DNA of 64,000 bases from Panacagrimonas perspica (GTDB lineage: Bacteria; Pseudomonadota; Gammaproteobacteria; Nevskiales; Nevskiaceae): contig NZ_SOBT01000010.1 of NCBI RefSeq assembly GCF_004364935.1, forward strand, positions 372,001 through 436,000. The letters run 5' to 3'. The notes beneath the pieces were generated by a model. The model searched no databases. It had not been told where the DNA came from and was given only the letters and a program-made list of their open reading frames with translations. Both the position numbers and the translations under genes were made by a program. Of this stretch, positions 27,863 through 36,121 are shown one piece after another. The number at the start of each line of letters is the position of its first letter. Position 1 is the first letter of the stretch.

Positions 27863-28762
27863 ATGTCGCAACAGCAACTCGATGCCGTGATCCGTGACGT
27901 GCAGGCCTGCTTCGGCGCTTTCGGCCCGGACACCACGCTGGAACAGATGCGTGCCGATTGGGACGCCGTGTCCAGCACGCCCCCTTCGACGCTCGGCGCC
28001 AAGCAGACCCCGGTCGACGCCGGCGGCGTGCGCGCCGTCTGGTTCGACGCGCCGGGGGCTGCCCAGGACCGCGTGGTGCTCTATCTGCATGGCGGCGGCT
28101 ACGTGCTCGGCGGTCCGATCTCGCACGGCTCGATGGCGGCGCAGATCTCCAAGTCGTCGAAGTCGCGCGTGCTGTTCGTCGACTATCGCCTGGCGCCGGA
28201 AGCTCCGTTCCCCGCGGCGGTCGAGGATTCCACGGCGGCCTACAAGTGGCTGCTCGCCCAGGGCATCAAGCCGGGCCGCATCGCGATCTCGGGCGACTCG
28301 GCCGGTGGCGGGCTGTGCGTGTCCACGCTGCTATCGATCAAGCAGAACAAGCTGCCGATGCCGGCCTGCGCGGCGCCCCTTTCGCCCTGGGTCGACATGG
28401 AAGCGCTCGGCGAGACGATGACGAGCAAGGAGTCCGTGGATCCGATCGTCAAGAAGCCGCTGCTGCTGGGCATGGTCAGCATGGTCGTCCCGGCCGGCAA
28501 GAGCGTTCGCGATCCGCTGATCGCACCGCTGTACGGCGATCTGTCCGGCCTGCCGCCGCTGCTGATCCAGGTCGGCACGCGCGAGACCCTGCTCGACGAC
28601 GCACGCCGCCTCGCGGACGCCGCGAAGAAGGCCGGCGTGAAGGTGCAGCTCCACGAGTTCGAAGGCCAGATCCACGTGTTCCAGGTGTTCTGCACGCGGC
28701 TCGACGAGGCGGTCGAAGCGCTCGACGAGGTCGGGGCGTTCGTGCAGCAGCACACGAGCTGA
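27863..28762 (+). CDS. HSL-family alpha/beta hydrolase (esterase)
   Basis: A 299-residue esterase of the hormone-sensitive-lipase family. It has the oxyanion motif HGGGYVLGG (about 76-84), the nucleophile motif GDSAGGG with Ser146, and a late His in FEGQIHVFQ. No signal peptide, so cytosolic. A GAGAGGAGAA ribosome-binding site precedes the ATG. Such enzymes hydrolyse short acyl esters; the substrate is unknown. Confidence 0.92.
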   Translation: MSQQQLDAVIRDVQACFGAFGPDTTLEQMRADWDAVSSTPPSTLGAKQTPVDAGGVRAVWFDAPGAAQDRVVLYLHGGGYVLGGPISHGSMAAQISKSSKSRVLFVDYRLAPEAPFPAAVEDSTAAYKWLLAQGIKPGRIAISGDSAGGGLCVSTLLSIKQNKLPMPACAAPLSPWVDMEALGETMTSKESVDPIVKKPLLLGMVSMVVPAGKSVRDPLIAPLYGDLSGLPPLLIQVGTRETLLDDARRLADAAKKAGVKVQLHEFEGQIHVFQVFCTRLDEAVEALDEVGAFVQQHTS

Positions 28763-28794
28763 GGCGCCGAGGGGCGCTGCTGCAAACGGCCCGC

Positions 28795-28923
28795 CCCTCT
28801 CCCCATCGAGGAAGCCGATGGGGAGAGGGCGCAAAACCCTCGACGTTTCTGCGTGGTTCTCGCTCTCCCCGCGACAGCGGGGAGAGCCATCGGCTCCGGC
28901 GAGGACTGACTCGATGTCAGTCC
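28795..28923. repeat. Cluster of three stem-loops (CTCTCCCC family)
   Basis: Three perfect hairpins follow the esterase gene: CCCTCTCCCCATCG/CGATGGGGAGAGGG (28795-28829), GCTCTCCCCGC/GCGGGGAGAGC (28862-28887) and GGACTGAC/GTCAGTCC (28903-28923). The first two share a CTCTCCCC core. They are unrelated to the GTAGCCC elements and may act as terminators or be a separate repeat family. Confidence 0.8.
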
Positions 28924-29071
28924 AGTCAGGCCGATGGCGGGTGAGGGGCCGCTTTTTCGAAACCTCTCAACTCGAACTCCCCCGCCCTGTCCCATTTCCG
29001 GCACATGGCGCAAACCCTGTGACGCACTCCAGAATCCCCGTGTGCGCCCTGTCCTCTCCGTCGTTCGTCCG

Positions 29072-29356
29072 ATGCACCGCCTCGCCGTGCTGGCGCTGGC
29101 GTGCCTGCTGCTCGCGACGCCGACGACCCGCGCGCAGGACTCGCTGAGCCTCTCCTGCGCGGTCTGCCACGGCGCCCGCAACGCGCCCTCCACCGTCCCG
29201 AGCTTCTACGGGATGTCCACGGCGCAGATCGAGTCCGCGCTGCGCGACTTCCGTAGCGGTGCGCGCGAAGGCACCGCGATGCCGCGGCTGGCCAAGGCGA
29301 TGAGCGACGACGAGATCCGCGCGCTGGCCTACGAGTTCGGGGCGCCGGTGCGATGA
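29072..29356 (+). CDS. fccA: Monoheme cytochrome c subunit of a flavocytochrome c sulfide dehydrogenase-like complex
   Basis: A 94-residue exported class I cytochrome c. Signal peptide residues 1-21; heme motif CAVCH at Cys29, Cys32 and His33; likely axial Met70 in GTAMPRL. The mature protein is about 73 residues with one heme, like the small subunit in green sulfur bacteria. Its stop overlaps the start of the flavoprotein gene by four bases (ATGA). It should take electrons from the flavoprotein in the periplasm. Confidence 0.85.
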   Translation: MHRLAVLALACLLLATPTTRAQDSLSLSCAVCHGARNAPSTVPSFYGMSTAQIESALRDFRSGAREGTAMPRLAKAMSDDEIRALAYEFGAPVR

Positions 29357-30633
29357 CGCCCCCCGATCGCCGCCGCCGGGCCCTGCTGCTGGCCGGCCTG
29401 TCCGTCGCCGGGCTTCCATTGGCGGCCTGGGCGCTCAAGCCGGTACGCGAACGTCCACGCCTGATCATCGTCGGGGGAGGCTTCGGCGGAGCCGCCTGCG
29501 CGCGCCAGCTCAGGTACCTGATGCCGGCGGCCGACATCACGCTGGTGGAGCCGCGCGCGCAGTTCTTCACCGGCCCGTCGACCAACGCCGCGCTGGCCTC
29601 GGTGTGCGCCGAGGGCGACATCGTGCGCGGCCCGGCCGCGCTCGAGGCCCTGGGCATCCGCTGGATACGCGAAGCCGCCACGGCACTGGATCCGGTGGCG
29701 CGGCGGCTGCGCCTGGCCTCGGGCACCGTGCTCGACGCCGACCGCGTGGTGCTGAGCCCGGGCGTGGCGATGCGCTGGGACCGCATTGCCGGCCTCGATG
29801 CGACCACCAGCGAGCGCATGCCGCACGCCTGGCTGGGCGACGCGCAGGTCTCGCGGCTGCGCGAGCGCATCGAATCCCTGCGCGACGGCGCGACGATCGC
29901 GATCAGCGCTCCCGCCAATCCCTACCGTTGCCCGCCCGGCCCGTACGAGCGCGCCAGCCTGCTCGCCTGGCGCCTGAGCGCGCGCCGGCTCAAGCGCTGC
30001 AAGATCCTGCTGCTCGACGCCAAGGACGACTTCACCAAGCGCGCGCTGTTCCAGGTGGGCTGGGACACGCTGTATCCCGGCATGGTCGAGTGGGTGCCGC
30101 ACGCCAAGGGCGGAGAAGTGCTCGAGGTGGACGCGCGGCGCAACACGCTGCGCCTGCAGAACGGCTCGCGCCTGCGCGTGGATCTCGCCAGCGTCGTGCC
30201 GCCGCAGCGCGCGGCCGACATCGCGGTGGCCGGCGACCTGGTCGACGAATCCGGCTGGTGCCCGGTGAATCCGGCGAGTTTCGAATCCACGCGCCACGCC
30301 GGCATCCACGTCATCGGCGACGCCTGCATCGCGCAGCCGATGCCCAAGTCCGCCTTCAGCGCCAACAGCCAGGCCAAGCTGGTGGCGCTGGCCATCGCGG
30401 CCCAGTTCGCGGGCGGCCCGGCGCCGGTCCCGCGGCTGGTCAACACCTGTTACAGCCTGCTCGCGCCCGACTACGGAATCTCGGTAGGGGGTTTGTACGG
30501 CGTTGTGTCCGATCGCCTGAGCACATTGAATGACGGAATGAGTCCGCTGGGAGCCGCGCGCGAACTGCGTGCGCGGGAAGCGGCGTACGCACACGAATGG
30601 TATGAACAGATCACGCGCGACACTTTCGGCTGA
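29353..30633 (+). CDS. fccB: FAD-dependent sulfide dehydrogenase-like flavoprotein (FccB family)
   Basis: A 426-residue exported flavoprotein. The N terminus has a twin-arginine-like signal (DRRRRALLLAGLSVAG), then the FAD-binding LIIVGGGFGGAACARQL at about residue 37. Two cysteines, Cys193 (YRCPPGPYERA) and one in NTCYSLLAPDYGISV near residue 363, match the redox-active disulfide of FccB. The cysteine that binds FAD covalently in Allochromatium (YTCYLSN) is glycine here (FFTGPSTN). Overlaps both neighbours, so tightly coupled to fccA and the channel-like gene. Sulfide or another sulfur donor is likely. Confidence 0.85.
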   Translation: MTPPDRRRRALLLAGLSVAGLPLAAWALKPVRERPRLIIVGGGFGGAACARQLRYLMPAADITLVEPRAQFFTGPSTNAALASVCAEGDIVRGPAALEALGIRWIREAATALDPVARRLRLASGTVLDADRVVLSPGVAMRWDRIAGLDATTSERMPHAWLGDAQVSRLRERIESLRDGATIAISAPANPYRCPPGPYERASLLAWRLSARRLKRCKILLLDAKDDFTKRALFQVGWDTLYPGMVEWVPHAKGGEVLEVDARRNTLRLQNGSRLRVDLASVVPPQRAADIAVAGDLVDESGWCPVNPASFESTRHAGIHVIGDACIAQPMPKSAFSANSQAKLVALAIAAQFAGGPAPVPRLVNTCYSLLAPDYGISVGGLYGVVSDRLSTLNDGMSPLGAARELRAREAAYAHEWYEQITRDTFG

Positions 30634-31327
30634 GCTCCTGGGAGAGGTCGAGGGATCCAGTTTTCTCTACTGGTTCGTCCTCAGCGCCGCCTGCGTCTTC
30701 GGCGTCCACATGTCGTGGACGCTGGGCCTGCTCCAGCAGGTGCTGATCGCCGACACCACGCAGATCTCCGCGAGCATCGTGCTGATCTACTTCGGCTGCA
30801 TGGCCTATGGCGGCTGGCGCGCCTACCAGCTCTCGAGCGCCCACTGCGGCCTCGACCGGATGCGCGCGCACTTCCGAAGCAGCGGCGAGCTGCCGTCCGC
30901 GTCCGGCCGCCTCGAGGAGTGGTCGCACGAGTACTGCTCGGGACTGCTGGAGGCGGCAGCGGACCGCGCCGCGCTGCGCGAAGTGCTGGAGGAACGGGCA
31001 CGCGGCGCGCATGAGGCCGGCTGGTTCCTGTCCAGCATGATCCTCAAGCTCGGGCTGCTCGGCACCATCGTCGGGTTCGTCTTCATGCTCGGCGCGATCG
31101 ATGCGATCAAGACGCTGACCACCGCCGACCTGCCGCAGATGCTCGGCAAGATGGGCGCCGGCATGGCGATCTCGCTGTACACGACGCTGGTGGGACTGGT
31201 GGCCAACATGGCGCTGGGCCTGCAGAACCTGATGCTGGACCGCTCTGCCGAACGCCTGGTCTCCGGCACGATGCAGTTCGCCGAGCGCGAGATGCTGCCG
31301 GCGCTCGCTGGGAACGTCGCGCCGTGA
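30602..31327 (+). CDS. MotA/TolQ/ExbB-family proton-channel protein
   Basis: A 241-residue inner-membrane protein with four hydrophobic segments (about 21-44, 55-73, 141-165, 185-208). The last two carry the family signature KLGLLGTIVGFVFMLGA and GMAISLYTTLVGLVANMAL. It should form the pentameric stator-like ring that pairs with the protein encoded next. The start overlaps fccB by 32 bases. It is not next to tonB or tolA, so the energised partner is not a standard Ton or Tol system. Confidence 0.8.
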   Translation: MNRSRATLSAELLGEVEGSSFLYWFVLSAACVFGVHMSWTLGLLQQVLIADTTQISASIVLIYFGCMAYGGWRAYQLSSAHCGLDRMRAHFRSSGELPSASGRLEEWSHEYCSGLLEAAADRAALREVLEERARGAHEAGWFLSSMILKLGLLGTIVGFVFMLGAIDAIKTLTTADLPQMLGKMGAGMAISLYTTLVGLVANMALGLQNLMLDRSAERLVSGTMQFAEREMLPALAGNVAP

Positions 31328-31926
31328 AGCGTGGAGCCGGGCGCACGCACTACGACCAGGATCCGTTCACGGACCTCCTGTTCAACGCGCTGCTCGGCTT
31401 CACGATGCTGTTCATGATCGCCATCACGTCGATCAACCCGCCGGCGAAGAAGCAGGGCGACATCCCGGCCAAGGCCGAGATGATCGTGACCACGACCTGG
31501 GCCGACGGCCTGAAGGACGACGTCGACACCTGGATCGAGGCGCCGGACGGCGAGATCGTCTGGTATCGCAATCCGGATGGCGGCCTGATGCACCTGGACC
31601 GCGACGATCGCGGCGCCGAGAACGACACGCTGCTGGTCGACGGAAAACCCATCGTCAACCCGCTGAATCAGGAAGTGGTGACCGTGCGCGGCGTGCTGCC
31701 TGGCGAGTACATCGTCAACGTGCAGCGCTACCACGCCTCCGACGGCAATGTGCTGCCGGTGGAAGTGAACGTGGTCAAGGTCAACCCGGTCCTGAAAGTC
31801 GTCTACTACGGCACGGTCGATCTGCCCTCCCAGGGCGCGGAGCGCACCGTGGTCCGCTTCACCGTCGGCCCCGACGGGGCCGTGTCCGGCATCAACACCC
31901 TGCAAAAGAACTTGGTCCAGCAATGA
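31324..31926 (+). CDS. ExbD/MotB-like single-span envelope protein
   Basis: A 200-residue protein with one N-terminal membrane helix (about 18-37) preceded by a short cytoplasmic tail. An aspartate at the start of the helix (Asp17 in DPFTDLLFNALLGFTM) is in the place of the proton-carrying Asp of ExbD, TolR and MotB. The remaining 160 residues are periplasmic, beta-rich and unlike ExbD or OmpA-type domains. GTG start overlapping the channel gene by four bases. Function unknown; pairing with the upstream protein is inferred from order and topology. Confidence 0.65.
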   Translation: MKRGAGRTHYDQDPFTDLLFNALLGFTMLFMIAITSINPPAKKQGDIPAKAEMIVTTTWADGLKDDVDTWIEAPDGEIVWYRNPDGGLMHLDRDDRGAENDTLLVDGKPIVNPLNQEVVTVRGVLPGEYIVNVQRYHASDGNVLPVEVNVVKVNPVLKVVYYGTVDLPSQGAERTVVRFTVGPDGAVSGINTLQKNLVQQ

Positions 31927-32444
31927 CGATCGGATTGGAACTGGTACTGCTGTGCGCGCTCTACGTCGGCGTCGCGCTGATGGTGATCTACCTGGTGATC
32001 GGCTCGCGCCTGCCGCTGATGCTGCGTGCGGGGCTCGTCCTGCTGGTCAGCATCAGCTTCTTCGCGAGCTGGCTGCTGTGGCGCGACGTCGCGGGCTGGC
32101 CCGCGCGCGCCGAGCTGCCGGACAACTTCCTGTTCCACGCCGCCACCGTCGTCGAGCCGGACCCCGAGAAGTCGCAACTCGGCTCGATCTATGTGTGGGC
32201 CACCGAGCTCACCGACGAAGGCCCGGTCGGCATGCCGCGCGCCTACCGCGTGAATTACCTGAAGTCGACACACTCGCAGTTGCAGGAGGCCGAGGCGCGC
32301 ATGCGCAACGGTATTCCGCAGGTGGGCAAGCGCAAGCGCGGCGCGGAAGGCAACCTCGCGATCGCCGGCGTCATGAAACGCCAGGAGGACGACCAGCAGT
32401 TCGACCTGGGCAATCTGCCCAGCCCCGCGCTGCCGGAAAAGTGA
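31923..32444 (+). CDS. Two-helix membrane protein of unknown function
   Basis: A 173-residue protein with two adjacent N-terminal hydrophobic segments (about 3-28 and 31-52) and a soluble tail. The tail includes a mixed region (FHAATVVEPDPEKSQLGSIY) and a basic patch KRKRG. I do not recognise the family. It starts inside the stop of the previous gene (ATGA) and belongs to the fccAB-channel operon. Confidence 0.7.
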   Translation: MTIGLELVLLCALYVGVALMVIYLVIGSRLPLMLRAGLVLLVSISFFASWLLWRDVAGWPARAELPDNFLFHAATVVEPDPEKSQLGSIYVWATELTDEGPVGMPRAYRVNYLKSTHSQLQEAEARMRNGIPQVGKRKRGAEGNLAIAGVMKRQEDDQQFDLGNLPSPALPEK

Positions 32445-32452
32445 GGTCTTCC

Positions 32453-33157
32453 ATGCGCGCGTCCCTTCTTCCCGTGCTGATGCTCGCCCTGTCGCTCGGT
32501 GCCTGCGGCGGCAAGCCGTCGTCCGACTACTTTCCGCTCGAACCGGGACTGGAATGGCAGTACGTCATTCACGAGAAGAACCCGGTCACCGACACGCTCA
32601 CGCAGCTCGGGATGCGCAATCTCAAGACGGTGCGGCAGGAAGGCGAGCGATACGCGCGCCGGCTGGGCAGCGACGGCAACGAGTACTGGCTCAGCGCGAG
32701 CGACACCGCCATCCAGCGCGTCGGCCATCGCAGCGCGATCGATTTTTCGCCGCGCATGGACGAGCAGCCGCGCACGGTCATGCAGCTGCCGCCCACCTTG
32801 GGCCAGTGGTGGGAAGTCGACAGCCGGCCGTACATCCTCGAACGCGTCGAACCGTTTCGCGAGCGCTTCTCGCAGGACGAGTCCAAGCGCATCAACCTGC
32901 ACATGAAGGTCGCCGCGCTCGACGACGTCGTCGAGGTTCCCGCCGGCCGCTTCGAGCGCTGCCTGCGACTCGAGGGAACCGGGCTGCTCAACGTGCTGGC
33001 CGACGCCCGCATCGGCGCCTCGGAAGTGCCGGTGACCCACACCGAGTGGTACGCGCCCGGCGTGGGACTGGTGAAGCTGGTGCGCAACGAAGCTCTGGCC
33101 ACCGAGTCGATCGTCGGCGGCGAGATCACGATGGAACTGCTCGGCTTCGAACGCTGA
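32453..33157 (+). CDS. Lipoprotein of unknown function
   Basis: A 234-residue protein with a signal peptide and lipobox LGAC (Cys18). The mature part starts YFPLEPGLEWQY, a pattern seen in many beta-rich secreted lipoproteins, and later contains EWYAPGVGLVKLVRNE. Last gene of the fccAB-channel operon, eight bases after the membrane-protein gene. It may be the outer-membrane partner of the putative ion-driven complex; this is inferred from position. Confidence 0.75.
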   Translation: MRASLLPVLMLALSLGACGGKPSSDYFPLEPGLEWQYVIHEKNPVTDTLTQLGMRNLKTVRQEGERYARRLGSDGNEYWLSASDTAIQRVGHRSAIDFSPRMDEQPRTVMQLPPTLGQWWEVDSRPYILERVEPFRERFSQDESKRINLHMKVAALDDVVEVPAGRFERCLRLEGTGLLNVLADARIGASEVPVTHTEWYAPGVGLVKLVRNEALATESIVGGEITMELLGFER

Positions 33158-33239
33158 GGATTTGAAGGCCGGCGGCATCGCCGGCCAGTCGCATAGCGAG
33201 GCTGCGTTCCGCAAGACGACGCCTCACCGGCTGGCAATT

Positions 33240-33317
33240 CGCAAAAATTGCATTTTGAAACCTGGCTGTAAGGTGTGGGTTTTTCGTGATTTTTTCGTTG
33301 GCATGCTGGTTGCCAAC
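33240..33317. promoter_or_regulatory. AT-rich promoter region with inverted repeat
   Basis: The 209-base gap before the glycosyltransferase genes has a sharply AT-rich stretch (33240-33296) and a perfect inverted repeat GTTGGCA / TGCCAAC at 33297-33317. No AT-rich stretch like it was noticed elsewhere in the window apart from that at 100-190. It probably holds the promoter and an operator of the glycan genes. Confidence 0.5.
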
Positions 33318-33366
33318 TTGTAGGTGGAGCGGCCGACCGGTCGCTGTAACTGCAAGGACGAGGGCC

Positions 33367-34284
33367 ATGCCCGAACGACGCGCCTTCACGTTGTCGGTGG
33401 TGATGATCTGTCGCGACGAGGAAGATCGCATCGAGCGTGCCCTGCAATCCGTGCAGGGCTGGGCCGACGAGATCATCGTGCTCGACAGCGGCAGCCGCGA
33501 CGCGACCGTCGAGATCGCGCGCCGCTACACGGCCAAGGTCTGGGTCACAGACTGGCCCGGCTACGGCCCGCAGCGCAACCGCGCGATCGGCAAGGCCAGC
33601 GGCGACTGGATCCTGAGCCTCGACGCGGACGAACGCGTCACGCCCGAACTGCGCGACGAGATCGACGCCTGCCTCTCGAATCCCGATCTCGAATACAACG
33701 TGCTGAAGATGCCGTGGCGCACCTACTTCTGCGGTGCGCCGCTGCGCTTCGGCCGCTTCAGCACGCCGCAGACGCGGATGTTCCGTCGTGAAGGGGCGTC
33801 CTACCGGAATCTGCAGGTCCACGAGTCGCTGGAGATGCCGGACAAGCGCGTGGGCGTGCTGAAGTCCTCGCTGGAACATCACAGCTGGCGCGACTATCAC
33901 CACGCGCAGGAAAAGCATCTGCTGTACGCCTGCCTGCTCGCCGAGCAGAAGTACGCCGAAGGCCAGCGCAGCAGCCTGCTCTACGCCTCGAGCCGCCTCG
34001 TCTTCGACTTCCTGGTTCAGTACATCGGCCGCCTGTGCGTGCTCGATGGCTGGCGCGGCTTCCTGATCTCCGTGATCCTCGCCCAGTACGCGTTCCACAA
34101 GTACGCCGCACTGGCGATGCGGCAGAACGGCGCGCCGGCGATGCGCCCGCGCGTGTTCGCCGCGCCGCGTGCGGCCGTCGCGCAGCGCCGGCAGGTCCGG
34201 CCAGCCTGGAAGAAAGGGGCGCGTACGCGACTGCCCGTTCCCCACGCCGCCTCGCTGCTGGCGGCGCGGACCACACCGCCATGA
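33367..34284 (+). CDS. Family 2 glycosyltransferase, WaaE/KdtX-like
   Basis: A 305-residue GT-A fold enzyme. It opens with LSVVMICRDEEDRIERAL, has the DSGSRDAT loop and the DxD-type metal site in LSLDADERV (about 84-91). This pattern is that of the LPS-core beta-glucosyltransferase WaaE. It contains a hydrophobic C-terminal segment. First of two plus-strand genes in a glycan cluster; sugar specificity is not readable. Confidence 0.88.
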   Translation: MPERRAFTLSVVMICRDEEDRIERALQSVQGWADEIIVLDSGSRDATVEIARRYTAKVWVTDWPGYGPQRNRAIGKASGDWILSLDADERVTPELRDEIDACLSNPDLEYNVLKMPWRTYFCGAPLRFGRFSTPQTRMFRREGASYRNLQVHESLEMPDKRVGVLKSSLEHHSWRDYHHAQEKHLLYACLLAEQKYAEGQRSSLLYASSRLVFDFLVQYIGRLCVLDGWRGFLISVILAQYAFHKYAALAMRQNGAPAMRPRVFAAPRAAVAQRRQVRPAWKKGARTRLPVPHAASLLAARTTPP

Positions 34285-35075
34285 ACCCTTCGTCGACGCT
34301 GTCCGTGCGCAGCATCGGGTGGCTGCTGGCCGTGCTCGTGCTGTACGGCATCGGGCTGACACTGATCGAATTGCCGCTCGATCTCGAGCACTTCCGCGCG
34401 GTCTTCTCCGAGCGAGGTCCGTTCGAGCGGCTGTCGCCGCCGTTCTGGTTGCTGCTCGCGCTGACGATGTTCCTCGCAGCGTGGCGTCTGCCGCGGTCCT
34501 CCGCGTTGAAGATGGCGACCGTGGCCTTCGTGCCGGTGTTGTTCGCGATGCGCGAGGCGGACTGGCACTACAAGCTCGCTGGCGAGAACGTGCTGAAGCT
34601 CAAGTTCTATGCGCACGGCGTGGCGCCGCAGCACGTGAAGATCGTCGCCGGCATCGTCGTCGTGCTGGGCCTTGCCGTGTTGCTGCGCTCGCTCTACCTC
34701 GGTTATCGCCACCTGCGCACGCCGGGTGCGTTCTCGCAGACCTGGACCTGGAGCCTGCTGATCGGTGTGGCCACGCTGATCGGCACCAAGGTGCTGGATC
34801 GCTCGATCAACCTCGTCAGCGAATGGTTCGGCATCGTCTGGAGCGAAAGCACCGGGCACCTGATCGGCGCCTACGAGGAAGGATTCGAATGTGCGCTGCC
34901 GCTGATCTTCATGGTCGCGCTGGTGCAGTACCTGTTGATGCAGCAGCGGCTCAACGTAGCCCGGGTGCAACCCGGGATGTCTTTCGCCGGGCAAGCGGAA
35001 TCCCGCTTTTTCGCTTCGCGAAATTCAACGCCCAAGCTACGCGTGGCCGTCGCATCGGAACGACGTCAGCGATAA
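34281..35075 (+). CDS. Multi-pass inner-membrane protein with repeat-derived C terminus
   Basis: A protein of about 264 residues with five or six hydrophobic helices (first at about 11-30). Family not recognised. The start overlaps the glycosyltransferase stop (ATGA). The last 40 or so codons run through a GTAGCCC repeat (34955-35041), so the tail after LMQQRLN is repeat-encoded and probably not ancestral. The end overlaps the convergent glycosyltransferase gene by ten bases. Confidence 0.7.
   Translation: MNPSSTLSVRSIGWLLAVLVLYGIGLTLIELPLDLEHFRAVFSERGPFERLSPPFWLLLALTMFLAAWRLPRSSALKMATVAFVPVLFAMREADWHYKLAGENVLKLKFYAHGVAPQHVKIVAGIVVVLGLAVLLRSLYLGYRHLRTPGAFSQTWTWSLLIGVATLIGTKVLDRSINLVSEWFGIVWSESTGHLIGAYEEGFECALPLIFMVALVQYLLMQQRLNVARVQPGMSFAGQAESRFFASRNSTPKLRVAVASERRQR
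34955..35041. repeat. REP-like palindrome, copy 8, inside a coding region
   Basis: CGTAGCCCGGGTGCAACCCG forms the left arm; a degraded right arm (CCCAAGCTACG) ends near 35041. Unlike the other copies it lies in an open reading frame and extends it. Confidence 0.7.
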
Positions 35076-36121
35076 CGCTGGCGCAGCCGATCGTAGAACG
35101 ACAGGTACGCGTTCACCGTCGACGACTCGTCGTGCCGCGTGCGCTGCGTTTCGCGCCCGCGACCGGCGAGCTGCTCGCGCAGCGCCGCTGATTCGATGAC
35201 GCGGCGCAGCACATCGGCCATGCCCTGCACGTCGCCGATGTCGCACAGCAGTCCGTTGTCGCCGTCCACGATCAGCTCGCGGCCGCCGTCCGTGCGCGTC
35301 GAGATCACCGGCAGACCCTGGCTCCAGGCCTCCAGCATCACGTTGCCGTGCGCCTCTTCGCGCGAAGGGCAGATGAAGACATCCGCGAGCTGCAGCGCGG
35401 CGACCGGCTGGTCGACCCAGCCGGGAAAGTGCACGCGGTCCGGCGCGTCGGTGGCGAGCGCTTCGAGTTCCTTCCGCTGCGGCCCGCGACCCATCAGCAG
35501 CAGGTGCAGCGGCCGCCCGCCCCGCGTGGCGCCCAGCGACGAGAACGCCGGCAGCAGATCCTGATAGCCCTTCTTGTCGATGAATCGTCCCATCGAGACG
35601 ATCAGCAGCGCGTCGTCGGGAATACCGAGCTGCGCACGCGTGAACGGCGGCGGCGTACCCGGCGCCAACACCGGGATGAAGTTGCGGATGTACTCGACGC
35701 GATCGGCCGGGAAGCCCTGCTGCACCATCCAGTCGCGCAGGCTGTGCGTGACGGTGACCCAGCCATGAGCGTGACGGAAATAGCGCGGGTGGTAGTAGCC
35801 GCCCAGCCGCGAAACGTGCACGCAGCCGCGCGGGGCCCGCGTCAGCCAGGTGGCGCGCGACATCCAGCTCTGCACGACGCTGCATTCGTGCTCACGCACG
35901 AGACGGCGGATGCCGAACACCGAAACCAGGTCGATGTAGTTGGCCATCGACAACTCGTGCAGCCCCTGCAGTCCCGCCAGCGCGTCGACCAGCGCGGAGC
36001 GGCGACGCACCGCGGCCACGGACACATGGCCGGCGCGGTTGAGTCCCTGCACCTGGCGCACGAACGTCATCTCCGCACCGCCCATGCGCGGACTGGCGAT
36101 CACCTGCAGGCTGCGGATCAT
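35066..36121 (-). CDS. Family 4 glycosyltransferase
   Basis: A 351-residue GT-B enzyme. The N-terminal domain starts LQVIASPRMGGAEMTFVRQV; the C-terminal domain has GRFIDKKGYQDLLPAF and the donor-binding EAHGNVMLEAWSQGLPVIST with the E-x7-E pattern. It transfers a sugar from a nucleotide sugar in surface polysaccharide or LPS synthesis. Its ATG overlaps the stop of the upstream gene (ATGA). Last of four minus-strand transferase genes. Confidence 0.9.
   Translation of the reverse strand: MIRSLQVIASPRMGGAEMTFVRQVQGLNRAGHVSVAAVRRRSALVDALAGLQGLHELSMANYIDLVSVFGIRRLVREHECSVVQSWMSRATWLTRAPRGCVHVSRLGGYYHPRYFRHAHGWVTVTHSLRDWMVQQGFPADRVEYIRNFIPVLAPGTPPPFTRAQLGIPDDALLIVSMGRFIDKKGYQDLLPAFSSLGATRGGRPLHLLLMGRGPQRKELEALATDAPDRVHFPGWVDQPVAALQLADVFICPSREEAHGNVMLEAWSQGLPVISTRTDGGRELIVDGDNGLLCDIGDVQGMADVLRRVIESAALREQLAGRGRETQRTRHDESSTVNAYLSFYDRLRQRYR

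Noticed and set aside
30602-31926. The MotA/MotB-like pair as a Zorya-type defence system
   Set aside because: The ExbB/MotA-like protein lacks the long cytoplasmic tail of ZorA, the partner lacks an OmpA-type domain, and no helicase or nuclease genes follow.
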